From NCBI GenBank assembly GCA_963920525.1, contig OY986439.1:208909406-208973405 (forward strand): a stretch of DNA of 64,000 nucleotides, given 5' to 3'. The position numbers were made by a program, and so were the translations under genes. This document shows, piece after piece, positions 12,191 to 24,104 of this stretch (position 1 is the first letter of the stretch; each line of letters begins with the position of its first letter). Source of the DNA: Dichetophora obliterata (taxonomy: Eukaryota > Arthropoda > Insecta > Diptera > Sciomyzidae). The notes below the pieces were generated by a model. That model was given only the letters and a program-made list of their open reading frames with translations. It did no database searches and had not been told where the DNA came from.

Positions 12191-13750
12191 ATTTCAGAAT
12201 ATATACCGGGTGATTATACACCGTTTCAAAAACATCATCCTTCACGCCAATTATTGCTTGAACAGAAATTCGAACGAGACCATGGAATTGAGCCGGAATA
12301 CAAGCTAGATAAAAACTATCTTGGAGATCACGAGTGTAAATTAGAAGCACCCACTGAAACGGGAGGACTAAAAGCTTTATACTCTACCCATACGCCTGTA
12401 CCATTGACCAGGGGGCTTACACCGCCTGTAACACCGCCGCCACCACTGAAGGACCGCAGCTGTATAGACCTAGATATGAGCAATTATAACGAATTCGTTC
12501 CACAACGTTCGATAACCGGCAAGCCTAATGAGCGCTGTCCCTCTCCCATTGTACCAGCATATGCCAACTTCGAGCTAGCGAGGCGCATGCACAATGATAA
12601 TCTGGATCATCAACCGTTACCGGATTGCGTGGCCGATTTGGCGTATCGTAAATTACAGATAACTGGCGGCAACCCAGGAATGGCCTTAGATATAGATCCA
12701 ATTGCAACAGGTGTGGGTGTGAGAACGCATAATGCAGGTCCGACGCACTGCACCAAACTGAAGGTTTACCGCCCCAAGACATGCGGCGTTGTGCCGAAGG
12801 TCTATAAAGATACTGATTACCGTCCGTTTTCTTCCTCGCAGCACACGAAGAATGCTGGACCTATGGATTTAGCTATTTGTTGGGACTACAAGCCAATTAA
12901 TCCTGCCGATGAGCCACAACGCGCACCACATATTGACGGTTCGAGTGACTCCGCTGGTCCAGCTGTATTTACCTACGTCAAGACACCACGCGAAGATAAT
13001 AATCTTGCAACGGGTCGCTCAGCTGGTGTGTTTGGCAATACGCTGGGAGAACCCAGCTTTTTCGACAAGGACATAATGCGACGTAAAACCGATTTTACCG
13101 GACGTCGTATTGAAAGTGATGCGCTTGATTTTGATTGCGGCGTGGATGCCTACACTAGCGATTCGCCACCGCGCGCTCGTAGCATGTCGCGTCATTGTAG
13201 CGCCAGCGGCGGCATGCCAGACAAATGCTTCAAGCGTTATCAATCTTCGCCAAATGTTGTAAACGAGCACGAATACAAAGCGTGGCGCAAAAAAGTTTTG
13301 GGTAGTGATGCTGGACTCGCTGCAGTTGGTTGTAAGCACTCTAAGCCGGGTTTTTTCAGGCGCACACGTTCACGGCTCTGTCAAAAAGTCGCACCAGAGC
13401 CGACACCGTGCTGCATGCGACAAGACTTCGAGACACGCATGCCCTACAAACCCGCCTTTCGTGCAGGTCTGCCCAAATATAATGCCATGGGTGATTTTGT
13501 CAGCTCCGACAGTGGCTGCAGCATGGGCAGCTGCCATGCGAATCGCGTAGTTGTTGTACCACGCCAACGCAACCCATACAGGACAAAGAATTACGACATT
13601 GATACGCTGGTGCCACCCTTTCGCAGCCTTGGTGGGGGAGCTGGTCAATATGGATATCCCGAGCATTGGCGTCTATCGAGCGTTTATCAACATTCTTTCA
13701 AACCGATTGATCAGCGTAGAAGATCGCTGTTGCAAACGGTTTATAAATAG
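12191..13750 (+). CDS. Large last exon of the Flattop-like gene (C-terminal extension)
   Basis: The acceptor tatgtcttag precedes ATT TCA GAA TAT at 12191. The frame is open for 519 codons to TAG at 13748-13750. Phase 0 fits the exon ending at 1290 (AAG|ATT). Composition is normal coding, GC-richer than its surroundings. I recognise no catalytic domain. Visible features are a proline stretch (TPPVTPPPPL), a repeated NAGP motif (HNAGPTHC, HTKNAGPMD, then SAGPAVF), many Arg/Tyr/Asp-rich segments such as VYKDTDYRPF and TDFTGRRIE, and a cysteine-bearing C-terminal part. Short repeated motifs with aromatic and basic residues are common in microtubule inner proteins, which would fit Flattop, but this is inference. 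Vertebrate Flattop is under about 200 residues, so a joined protein of more than 650 residues would be unusually long. A separate gene is possible if the junction is wrong. Confidence 0.75.
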   Translation: MSEYIPGDYTPFQKHHPSRQLLLEQKFERDHGIEPEYKLDKNYLGDHECKLEAPTETGGLKALYSTHTPVPLTRGLTPPVTPPPPLKDRSCIDLDMSNYNEFVPQRSITGKPNERCPSPIVPAYANFELARRMHNDNLDHQPLPDCVADLAYRKLQITGGNPGMALDIDPIATGVGVRTHNAGPTHCTKLKVYRPKTCGVVPKVYKDTDYRPFSSSQHTKNAGPMDLAICWDYKPINPADEPQRAPHIDGSSDSAGPAVFTYVKTPREDNNLATGRSAGVFGNTLGEPSFFDKDIMRRKTDFTGRRIESDALDFDCGVDAYTSDSPPRARSMSRHCSASGGMPDKCFKRYQSSPNVVNEHEYKAWRKKVLGSDAGLAAVGCKHSKPGFFRRTRSRLCQKVAPEPTPCCMRQDFETRMPYKPAFRAGLPKYNAMGDFVSSDSGCSMGSCHANRVVVVPRQRNPYRTKNYDIDTLVPPFRSLGGGAGQYGYPEHWRLSSVYQHSFKPIDQRRRSLLQTVYK

Positions 13751-13812
13751 TTTATTGGGAGGGGGCAGGCAAGGTATGAATTTTTTTTAATATATAAACT
13801 AAATATAAGTGA

Positions 13813-13818
13813 AATAAA
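13813..13818 (+). terminator. Poly(A) signal AATAAA of the Flattop-like gene
   Basis: AATAAA lies 63 nt after the TAG stop at 13750 in AT-rich DNA. It is the first such hexamer downstream, so a short 3' UTR is likely. Confidence 0.5.
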
Positions 13819-14250
13819 GTTAAACTTAAAATGCCTCTGAATAATTAGATATTGTTAAAAATCATAAGACATAAGGCATAATAACACAGTGCAGGCAAAT
13901 TTGCACTTTGTGTTATATATTAATTAAATAAACTTATTAATAAAATTATTATTCACAAATTTCTGTGAAGCTGATCACGAATCCAAATTTCAATGGCTCG
14001 TTTTTACATTTACACCATTTTCAATTGCAATTCAGATTCGGATCAATCGAAATTCATAAATTTTCTCTGAAATTGAGAAAAGCTCAAACAAAATTCAGAA
14101 AAAAATAAATTAATGGGCTACATTGCTGATTCAGCGTGGAATGAATTCCGCTGCAAAAGTATTTTCGATAGACAAAATTATTTTCAATCTTGATTCCTGC
14201 GGAATGAACTGCTTTACCAATGATTTTTAACATTTGCCGCGGAAGGTGCC

Positions 14251-15680
14251 GTGATATAATCCCAAGTGGAACAATCCCAATTTTTAATTTTGGGATTATG
14301 TCACTCCTTATACAGTGACATAAACTCAATTTTTTTACTTGGGATTATGTCACTATGAAAGGGATGACATATTCCCAAATAAAAATAAGTCAAAATTCCA
14401 AATTTTTTTGGGATTATGTCACCCGTGTACTAGTGATATAATCCCAATACTTTTATAGTTTTTCAAGCAAGGCGTATGTTATTTGATATCAGTGTCAACT
14501 TTTTAAAAACTACATATATGAAATTCCGTTGTAAATTTTTACATTTTTAAGTCTTTGCAACAACGAAGCAGAGTGTTTCTAAAATATTAAATGATTACAA
14601 TTGAAGGTGTTACATATTCATATATTGCTGGAGCGCGTAAAAATAGTAATTTGGTCTATATCGAGAGTGAAAAACAAATTTATTCATATTAAAGTAATAA
14701 GGAAAACTAAAAAACAGTTACAAACGTTATCAGTGCTATCAAAAGGGATGCAAAGCTTCTGTGGATATAGACACCGTAACTCTTATTATAGTATAACTCT
14801 TGCATTATAGGAAAAAAGCCCCATGGTTATGATTACAATCAGGAGCGGCTGGCAAAAAAGTTTCAAGTAATGTTGAACATAAGAAATAAAGTTGCACAAC
14901 CAACTTTAGCTAAGCAAAAGTCGACTAAGGAATATATTTAATTCAGAAGTGGAAAAGGATAGAGAAGCTTGTAATCAGTTGACGTACGCAAAAATTAAAA
15001 GGAATCTATTTCAGATTATTTACGAATATATATATATAACATATACGAATATATATAACATATATTTTCAGAGATCCCAAAAATCGCGCGATTTTTTCTA
15101 AACATTTTTAATTTTTTGATACATTAGGCTGGAAGTGCAAATTAAAGAAAAAAACTAAAAAGATTTAGCTTATTGAAAAAAGTTGGGACTTACATATGTA
15201 ATAAAAGTGTTCTATCTTGAAAAGTAATGCATGGAATTTAATGGTTAATAGCTTATTGAATAGGTAATAGCATAAGTTTTCTTAAAATATTCTTGCTTAG
15301 TTTACAAAAGTATGCAATCAATAGAAAAATAGCAAGTTTTTCGAGCCCATTTTCTTTAATATGGACCCCTATAACTTCTAAACCAGATGAGAGCGGCACA
15401 TTAATTTGTACAGATTTGGAATTTAAAGCTCTTAATACATACATACGTTCCACGAAAAAATAGTCAAAAAAGTAATTTTAGCTAAAAACAAAATATTTCG
15501 AAATGTCTATAAAAATTTTCTCATTTTTAGGCTCAAAAGTGACATTATCCCAATTGGGGTTATGCCACTTTACAAGCAGTGACATTTCCCCAAGTAAAAA
15601 ATTTGGGTTTATGTCACTGTATAACGAGTGACTTAATCCCAAAATTAAAAATTGGGATTGTGTCACTTGGGGTTATGTCA
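14251..15680. mobile_element. Foldback-like element, ~120-bp imperfect TIRs made of GGGATTATGTCAC units
   Basis: The left end (GTGATATAATCCCAAGTGGA onward) and the reverse complement of the right end (TGACATAACCCCAAGTGACA onward) align for about 120-150 bp. Each arm consists of short alternating copies of GGGATTATGTCAC and its reverse complement, typical of foldback or complex-TIR DNA elements. The core carries a decayed zinc-finger remnant (14584-14900). A possible target duplication is GGTGCC left / GGTACC right, only five of six bases. The superfamily is uncertain; a Mutator-like (MULE) relative is one possibility because of the FLYWCH remnant. Confidence 0.75.
14584..14900 (+). pseudogene. 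FLYWCH-type zinc finger remnant inside the foldback-like element
   Basis: Pieces in shifting frames read LVYIESEKQIYSY, then YQCYQKGCKASVDIDTVT, then HGYDYNQERLAKK. The order of an aromatic-rich start, a C..(4)..C pair followed by basic and hydrophobic residues, then a distal H/N segment, matches the FLYWCH layout (YWRC....C.AR..T...H.H). In-frame stops and shifts separate the pieces, so it is a fossil. FLYWCH fingers occur in Mutator-like transposases and in host proteins such as mod(mdg4). The position inside a TIR element argues for a transposase origin. Confidence 0.5.
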
Positions 15681-16125
15681 GGGTACCTGTTTTGGTACTA
15701 GATAATGCACTCGAAAATTTATGCACCACCATGTTGTCCTTTTGGTCGGTTGTGAAAATTATTAAAAATTATAAAAAGCAGACCTAGAATCTAGAATTGA
15801 TTTAAAACAATTTTTAAATTTGAAGTCTTAGTTGCAAATATATAATAATAAAAAAAAGCAAATTTAAAATTTTATTTAAATTATTATGAACAAAGGTGCA
15901 TTAAAACTGAGACAAAATGTTAAGTCTGATGCACTTAACATTTTAATTAATATAAAAAACAATTGTGATTAATAAATTAAATACTTAAAAAAAACATTTC
16001 AAATCTTTGGATGTTTAAAAAATACGTTGTGCCTGTTAAAAACTATTCAATCGAAATTATGGAATAAATTATTATGTATTTAAAACATGATTTTTCCCAT
16101 ACCTTATGTGTGGAAACAACTTAAG

Positions 16126-17991
16126 CTATTTTTTAAAGGCGTAAACCTCCTGGTTCTTGTGAAAGACCGTCTTCATAAATTGTTGACGCACCTCGCGTGT
16201 CGATTTGCGTAGGCTGCTACGTATGGAGTGTTTCTTCTCGTTGGTCAACTCCTCGATTTTTGCATAATTTGTCTGCATCAAGTTAGATTTGAGTTTAAGA
16301 GTACGTTCACTGCTATCGATGATAGATATTTCAGCGGTTTTTTGTGTGTCCGATTCCTGCTCATCCTCCACCAGCTGCTTGTGTGGTTTTCGGCGCAGAC
16401 TGTGTCGTATTGATGACATAATGGATGTAGTCACCGTTGCTGGTTTTTCTGGGGCTACATTCTCTGTAGGCTTCTTCTCATCTTTTTCATTTGCATGCGA
16501 GTGCATTAGTTTACGTATTGAATTACGTATCATATTTTTAACATTATGTTTTTTTGGTGTTTCACTGGCATCGGATTTAGTATTGGATTTATTTAAGTTT
16601 AGGGATTCCTTGCTTAGCGTTAGTGTTGGTGGTTGTTCGGCACGTCGATAGGCGCGTACAAATGGAGCAGGTGCCTTGAAGTCCAAATCATCGTCCAGTT
16701 CCTCTTCTACATCATCGTCGGAGGCATACATGACATCGGGCTGTGATGTTGGCTCATTAACTACACTTAGAGGCTCATCTGCTGCCATCGCACCTATAGC
16801 TGCTAGAAGTGGCAATGATTCTGTTCCAGCTTTTTCCTCATTTTGAACTTTATTGGTAGTTTTTTGCTCGAACTCATCTGTATTAGTGGTCATTAATTGC
16901 TCCGCATTAAGCTGCTGTGAAGGTTCTTCCTCTTGTTCCACAATTTCAGTCAGTTTTTGTGTAAACGTTACCTTATGCTCCAATTGTTCTACTAGCAATA
17001 AGGCACCGCCGACTCCAGAGCTCTTACGCAACTTTGCCTCATTTATGCTATTCTCCAACTCCAGCTGATAGAGATCTAGTTCCTTGCCTATGTCCATAGT
17101 CTCCTCGCTGATTGAGGAGAGCGAACGTTTTGGTGTCTTATTGCTAGCCATTAGCACTGGCGAAAACACCAACTTTTCAGCAAACAGTTTGCTAGGTGTT
17201 AGCTGTGCTAGCGGCAAATTCTTGAAGTCAATGCGACATCCTAGCGTTGGCGTAAATGGCAGCCCTATTTGCCAGTTGCTGGGTTGAGTCAATGTTTCAA
17301 GAGCCAAATTTTCGACGCCATCAGGATTTGCAGCACTCAAGGACACAGCACTACAACGTGGTACCTCAAAGGGGTTACGCGAAGCTGGCACATCTTGACC
17401 ACGTAGATTGAGTGCTTCATTAGTAAAACACTTCGTTGCTGCTGACGCCTGTGTGGACTGCACTGGCTCGCGCTGCACCTAAATCACATAAATGAACTTG
17501 TAAATAGTAACAAATACAAAAAAATAACCTACCTCAAATGGATTAAACTGCTTCTCTGGCAGCTCAAGATTAAGCGCTGGATTCTCGAAGCATACCTCCT
17601 CGATTCCTATGTGTTTCTTTTTCTTCTTAGGCGGCTTACGCACCACCTCATATGGATTTTCGACAACAGACGTGGATTTTTTAGGCTCTACTTTAGTTAA
17701 ATCAGCTTGTTGCTGCTTCTGCACAATATCCAATATAGATTTGACTTCCAAGCAAGGATTCGTGATAAACGGATTGAGATTTTCACGATGCAGCAAACGT
17801 TTGGCGAGCAACTTCTTTGGTGTTGAGCTGAATGCGGCGTTTGTGAAGCAAGCTGTTACGGGCGCATCTATTATAGTCAGCTCATCCGACCTTGCAGGCA
17901 AATCTTGTTTGCCTCCAGACTCTCTCTTACGCTTCCGCGACGGCGTTATGGAAAGTTCGTACGCATTATTATCAATAACGCGACAGGACAT
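16126..17991 (-). CDS. Unrecognised 603-residue basic, motif-repeat protein (two exons)
   Basis: Exon 1 is 17991-17533 (ATG at 17991). A 54-bp GT-AG intron spans 17532-17479. Exon 2 is 17478-16126 and ends TAA. The junction is in phase (NPFE|VQRE). I do not recognise the family. The N-terminal third has nuclear-localisation-like clusters (PSRKRKRE, RKPPKKKKKH) and a recurring module: CFTNAAF, CFENPALNL and CFTNEALNL, the last two followed 8-12 residues later by NPFEV. Related NPYEV and NPFITNP also occur. The middle is acidic (DDDVEEELDDDLDF). The C terminus has three related basic motifs, IRNSIRKL near 469, IRHSLRRK near 508 and IRSSLRKS near 570, possibly phosphorylated or membrane- or DNA-contacting. 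A nuclear or cell-cycle scaffold role is only a guess. It is divergent from the methyltransferase gene at 21289. Confidence 0.85.
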
Positions 17992-17999
17992 TGTTTTTC

Positions 18000-19410
18000 A
18001 CTGTTTTCTTCTATTATTTTGCAACTCTCTACATAACACATATATAATATATACGTTACAATATAATACTGCCCTTATCTTGTTAATAATACTTTTATGA
18101 AGCTATTAAATTATTGATAATTGGAATTTATTTCGTAAACAGCAACAACTGCCATTTTGAAACGAAGTTTTGTAACTAGAACACCTGCTAGCACACAACT
18201 TTTAATACGTACTGTACAGTAAACTAAACACAGCTGAGGTGAATATAAACTGAAATGATTGACTTAGCTATGTGCTAATTTAGAGAAAACTAAAAAATTG
18301 AAAGAAATCTTTTCAAATGGCATTACGACACGAAATTTTAGAACGAATTTTTCATAAAACATCGTAACCTGATAATGAGATAAAACGATTTGAAAAGCAA
18401 AGTTTTGAATTTCCATCCAAATATCTCCGCTATTTTTATATATATTTAATATAAATGCTTTTTCAGGAGTCCAATAAATGTACTTAACAAAAATGTTTTG
18501 AACTTTACCGTTAGGTCAGTCTATATATATTGTATCTGTTTTCAAAAATGGTCAGAAATATTGGCTTTTCACTCAAAACTTACTCAAAAGTTGCTTTTGT
18601 TAAAACAAAAACATGTAAACCTTTCATTTCTGAATACTTTTAATATGACATAACATTTATTTGCAAAAACTCTTTTAGTTCTTTGATATATATAAAAAAA
18701 ACTTATAAGCAGCTAAACTGAAAAATTACTTGTTGTTTTGCTTAAATTTAATTTTGATCGAAATTTTTTCGGAAAAATATTAAACTTTTATGCAATTTTT
18801 ATGACCTTATATTTTTCGTTGAAAAGTTCTCCATTGAGACGGTAGTTTTTCCCTCAGAAAAGCTCATTTGCGTAAAAAACCTTTTTTGATATATTATTAC
18901 TTTTTCGTAGTACTACTGGTACTACAAAGCAAGCTACATATCTCAACGTGCGTCTAAAAAACGATTAGTAATCATTAGTAATTCGACTATTTTTTTAAAA
19001 AGGTAAAATAACTGCTTCAGTACAATTCTTTTCTTATTATCGTAATCTCATAATAACGATTACACATAATAAAAAATAATTAGGATTACTTGATATTGCA
19101 AAAATATAAAAAAAGAATCAAAAGAAGTTAATACAAAATAAACCGGCAATGTTTAGAAATCATTCTTGATCCTGTTTTATTATTTAAGAAATTTCTAAAA
19201 GTAGTCGTAATTATTTTTTGATTATTTGCAGTCGTAATAAATTAGTAATCATAAACTTATCTCTTAAGGATTCTATAATGAATTTAACAATTATTTAACA
19301 GCTATAGTGTAAATGAACTGTGTTTGATTGTATTGGTGTAGGCAGACGCTTAATAAAATATGACGACTTCGATTATGTGTGCGTGTCAGTCAACAGGTTT
19401 TTAGGTGCGT
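18000..19410. other. Intergenic AT-rich DNA, no gene seen
   Basis: This is the upstream region shared by the minus-strand gene at 17991 and the plus-strand gene at 21289. I see no coding exon or RNA gene. Promoters presumably lie here, but no motif is convincing. Confidence 0.4.
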
Positions 19411-19425
19411 TAAAATTCATTATCC

Positions 19426-20565
19426 TCAAGAAAAACAAGCTGTCACCCATCATCTTTTTGTCGACTACAAAGCCGCCTTCGATAGCCCAATAAGGAAGCA
19501 CCTGTACTCCACCATGTCTGAATTTGGTATTCCTGCAAAATTAATACGACTTTGCAGGATGACACGGAGCAACACCAGCAGCGCAGTTAAAATCGGGAAG
19601 GACCTCTCCCCACCATTTATTACCAAACGAGGTTTCAGACAAGGTGATTCCTTATCGTGCGACTTTTTCAACCTAATGATGGAAAAGATCATCCGAGCTG
19701 CTGATCTGAGACGTAGTGGCACAATATTCTACACGAGTGTTATGCTGCTTGCGTATGCTGATGACATCGATATCATTGGCCATAATACGCGCGATGTCAG
19801 TGCAGCATTCTCCAGATTAGAAAGAGAGTCAGTCGAATGGGTCTGGCAGTGAATGCAGATAAGACGAAATACTAAGTGTCAACAAACAAACAGTCCCAGC
19901 GTCTCGGAACCCACGTTACCGTTGACAATACCTCATTCGAGGTTGTGTAGAACTTCGTTTATCTGGGATCCAGCATTAACTCAACCAACGACATCAGCAT
20001 TGAGATCAAACGAAGAATAACTCTTGCCAACAGGTGTTACTTTGGGTTCAGTAGGCAATTGAGAAGCAGAGCCCTCTCTCGACTAACGAAAATCATGCTC
20101 TATAAATCGCTCATCATGTCCTACTATATGCATTACAAACCTGGACGCTGAGCAGTTTAGATGAAAAGAATTTAGGAGCATTCGAGAGAAAGATTCTTCG
20201 TAAGACCTACGGACCAATCTGCGTCAATGGTGAGTACCGAATACGGTGGAATGATGAACTGAATGAGCTGTAAGCTGACATCGACATAGTCAAGCGCATT
20301 AAAATCGAGCGGCTTCGCTGGCTTGGTCATGTTCAGCGCATGAAAGACGATGCTCCAGTGAAGAAAACATTCGATTCGGTACCCAGCGGCGGTCAACGCA
20401 GAAGAGGACGACCGCATCTTCGTTGGAAAGACCAAGGAGAGGACAACCTGACGAAGCTTGGCATTTCCAACTGGCGCCAGCAAGCGAAAGACAGAAATGG
20501 CTAGCGCAAATTCTTAGATGAGGCCAAGACCGACATACGGTTTTAGCGCCAACTAAGTAAGTAAG
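19426..20565 (+). pseudogene. 5'-truncated, decayed RTE-like LINE fragment (RT and C-terminal part)
   Basis: The first part reads as reverse transcriptase: FVDYKAAFDS, GIPAKLIRL, GFRQGDSLSCDFFN and AYADDIDIIG. Further on, broken pieces read ERLRWLGHVQRM and RRRGRPHLRWKDQ, a C-terminal signature familiar from RTE-type LINEs of insects. Several stops and frameshifts are present (for example after VEWVWQ at 19852). A TAAG-type short repeat ends the element. A 15-bp target duplication (TAAAATTCATTATCC) at 19411-19425 and 20566-20580 delimits the insertion precisely and shows 5' truncation at integration. It lies between two divergent genes. Confidence 0.85.
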
Positions 20566-20645
20566 TAAAATTCATTATCCACACGTTGCCTGCCTCACCT
20601 CCCTTGCCTTTTAAAACCGGTTTCCCGCAGACTGAGCACTGCATA

Positions 20646-20924
20646 AGGGGTACTCACGATTCAGTGCACTCCTGTGCAATTGAGGACTTGAGGACTTGTG
20701 CAGTTGTGCAGTTAGGTTTTCGTGAATACACCATTTTAACTTTTTCAGAGCTGTAAAAATGTTCAATGTGCACTAGTACACAACTGCTCAAGTCCTCAAA
20801 AGCTCAAGTTTTAGGCTAAAGTAGGAAGACCTTGAGCAGATTTTAAACGTACGTGTATTTTGGTTTTGTGAAGTGCACAAGTCGTCAACTGCACTGGCAA
20901 GTGCATTAAATCGTGAATACCCCT
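20646..20924. mobile_element. MITE with ~40-bp terminal inverted repeats (AGGGGTAYTCACGATT)
   Basis: AGGGGTACTCACGATTCAGT at the left is mirrored by AAATCGTGAATACCCCT at the right. The inverted similarity continues inward through GTGCACT, CTGTGCA and GAGGACTTG blocks. The core has further short direct and inverted repeats of CTCAAGTCCTCAA. No coding capacity. It sits about 360 bp upstream of the methyltransferase start codon. No clear target duplication. Confidence 0.7.
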
Positions 20925-21288
20925 ATTGTATTTTGGGCCATTTTATGGAAGTCAGCGGTCTAGGCTCACGGTCATGTGCAAGCTGCATCAAATTGGTAAG
21001 TTAAAGGTGGCAGCTTTGCTTTTGTGGTGAGTTTTATTTCTCGACCTCAGCCACTATTGCGAATACTTTTAATGTACAAACTAAAATTTTTATTCTGCAA
21101 GTGTGAAGGCTGTTGTTGATTGGTGCTTAGTTTCCTTAAATTTTTTTTAAGTTCGTAAAATATTCTAGTGCAAAAGTTAAATAAAGTTAAGCTAGCAGCT
21201 TAATTTGTGCTGCATAAAATTAAAATCAGGATTTCAACTTAGACCGCTAAGCTTCAACAAGTAATCTTTTTAAAAAACGTGCATAAAC

Positions 21289-23669
21289 ATGAATGACCAC
21301 CAGCCGCAACAACAACAACAGCAACGACAGCAAAAACCCGCATGTTCGCGCAAACAATCTACTTCTTCAATAAACTCTGCGCATAGCTTAACGTCCACCG
21401 ATCCACCAATGTTGAATCCAGAAGAAGAGGAAATGGAACGCAAGAATTTGGAGAAGATAATAACCGCTTTTCGCTTTTACAGGTGAGAGTTTTTCCTTGC
21501 TTCTGCGATTTCATTACCCAGGCTTATCAGCCAGCTGTAATTGTTGGAGCTCAATGAAGCTGCTGATTATAATTATCTCGTCGTCAACAATGAACTGTAA
21601 TGAGCTGTCCCGCCGACACTGTTTCGATAATTTATGAAATAAAAGCAGCTGTTTGATTTCATTGTTTGTGCTTATCTTGGTTGATTTAATACAAATAGTT
21701 GAAACAATTTCTGCTGATAACAAAAGCCGAAATTGATTTTTGTTTTGACTAACTAACTATTGAGAGAAATTCAAAACAAACTCAGCCGTTTTTTTGTTAT
21801 TTTTGTTACAGAAAATATTCTTACGCTCGCGTTATTAAATCGGAAAGCTATCTCAATAGCCTTCCACAGCATCATCAGCATATGCTGGTTCAATATCGTA
21901 AAAACCTGAGCATCATTCGTGATTGTATTGATGAGAATCAAACGGTAATCAAGAAGATGCTGCGTGATCATGAAAACATTTTTGATCGTTCTCCAGGTGA
22001 CATTATTATTACGCAGCAAGATGTTGAAGGCCATGCCACCAAAATGCGTCACCAGGACATGGAAAATGTTAGTAAAATTTGTAAATTTAATTTTGAACAC
22101 TGCAAAATACACAGAGCTGCGGCATGCTTTTGTGAGCTCAAGAGCTTTGTTTGGCTTATAACTAACATTTAAAATTAAATACTTGACGCCTGTTAAGCTT
22201 GAGACGAACGGAAAAAACACGATTGAAAAATTGGTGATAAATAAGCAAAAAAAAATTTTAGACCATAACCAAGTTTGTTTACAACCGACAAAAGCTGTCT
22301 TCAAAATCCTTGACAGCACTTTTTGACCTAATTCAAGCTTGCAGCACAGTGTATTATGTATTTGCTTAAACTTTTATCTCTACCACAACTTTTTTGTTAC
22401 TTTTCTTTTAAGTAGTTTGTTCGTCTTCTTTTCGTTATTAGTATTTGCTATAACATTTTAGCGTATTAAAAATTTAATTCTTGATCTATTGTGTAAATTG
22501 TGTCTTGCATAAAAAAAAATATTTCAAAAATTCCAAAATGCAACAAAACTGCATGAAACCTCAGCCAGAGAATGTAGTTGAACCTTTTAAATTATTAAAG
22601 GTCCAATCGACACTGAAACAACTGGCACGCGATTGGAGCGAGGAATGTGCGGAGGAACGTGAACAATCTTACAAACCCATCATAGATGTCATCGAACAGT
22701 ACTTTAATCCAGATGAATTGTAAGTCTTCATATTACTTTGCATTCAGTTTTTTTAAAATTATTTTTTCCCTCTCCCTAAATACAGGCAATTAAATGAGAT
22801 AAAGATATTGGTACCTGGAGCTGGTTTGGGACGTCTTTCTTATGAGCTTGCTTGTCGTGGCTATGATTGCGAAGGCAATGAATACTCCTACTTCATGATG
22901 TTTGCTTCAAATTTCGTCTTAAATCAGTGAGTTTTATTCGAATACTGTTTAAATAAATTTTATTTACTGCTTTGTCTTAAGATGTGCGGAGGAGAACCAA
23001 TGCACCATCTATCCATGGGTACATCAGTATGTAAATAATTTGCGCCGTGCCGATCAAATTGCGCCTATACGCTTTCCCGATGTTTGTCCCGTGAAGCACA
23101 AGCCGAAAGGCAATATTATGATGTCAGCAGGCGATTTCTTAGAGGTTTGTTTGATTAATTTGTAATTACAAATTTAAAATTTACATGCTTTTATTAAAGG
23201 TTTATAGAATACCGGATTTCTATGATTGTGTGGCCACTTGCTTCTTCATAGATTGTGCAAATAATGTTATCGAATTTATTGAAACTATTTATCGGTATCT
23301 TATTTAATTCTAACTTTTAAACATTGTGCCCCTTGTTTAACTTCTTTTCTCTATCTCATTCTTAGAATTCTTGTGCCTGGTGGTATTTGGGTTAATCTAG
23401 GACCTTTACTCTATCATTTTGCCGATGTGCGTGGCGAAAATAGTATTGAGCCTACATTTGAGGATCTAATGGATATAGTTGCGACCGTGGGCTTTGAAAT
23501 TCTACGCAGTGAAACTGGACTGCGCACAAAATATGCGCAAAATCCTCGTTCCATGCTCAAGAGCGAGTATGAGAGCTTGTTTTGGGTCTGCCGAAAACCG
23601 GCTTTAAAGCAGCATGAGGCCAATGGCAGCCGTGAACACAATGGCTATGAGATTGACATGAAAGTGTAG
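21289..23669 (+). CDS. CARNMT1: Carnosine N-methyltransferase (CARNMT1/N2227 family), seven exons
   Basis: Exons: 21289-21482, 21812-22067, 22601-22719, 22786-22926, 22982-23144, 23200-23294, 23366-23669. All junctions are GT-AG and in phase, giving 423 residues. Exon 1 has a polyglutamine stretch typical of flies. The body follows the human enzyme closely: [13 protein letters not shown], the SAM-binding motif [10 protein letters not shown] near residue 198, [55 protein letters not shown] near 299 and [15 protein letters not shown] near 330. The family methylates the imidazole of carnosine (beta-alanyl-His) to anserine using S-adenosylmethionine. The true substrate in insects is less clear. 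Start chosen at the first ATG in an open upstream context. It is convergent with the KTI12 gene. Confidence 0.93.
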
Positions 23670-24104
23670 AATAGTTTGAGTATTTTTTTAAAATCAAATT
23701 TAAAACTAAATCAATAGAACTTAATTTAATTAAGACTATTTTGTTGAACTGAATGAATTTTAATTTTATATATATTTTTTCCCACTTTTCCTTTGAAATT
23801 TTTATAATTTTTGTCCCTTTGACAAGTTTTCATTTAAGAATTTTTGTTTTTTTTTTTTTCATTTTTGCATTAAGTTGTTTTTACCCACAACAATATGAAT
23901 ACATAATTGATATAGTACAATTTAATTCTATTAAGTTTACGTATTGACTAACATAACTAGACACTAATAAAAATCAATTATTTTTCGCTGATCTAAAACT
24001 ATAAACAACACAAACAAAAAAAAAACCATGTTATTTAGTGATTTTAAAAATTTTGTTTTCATTTAAAGATCAATCTTTAAAGTAGACATAGTTTTATGTT
24101 TTAA

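Noticed and set aside
14251..14460. CRISPR-like short repeats (GGGATTATGTCAC)
   Set aside because: Repeats alternate in orientation with irregular spacing and occur in an insect genome inside a foldback-like element.
15253..15453. Minus-strand frame resembling a LINE endonuclease fragment (INVPLSSGLEVIGVHIKENG)
   Set aside because: Too short, with no catalytic motif; resemblance may be chance.
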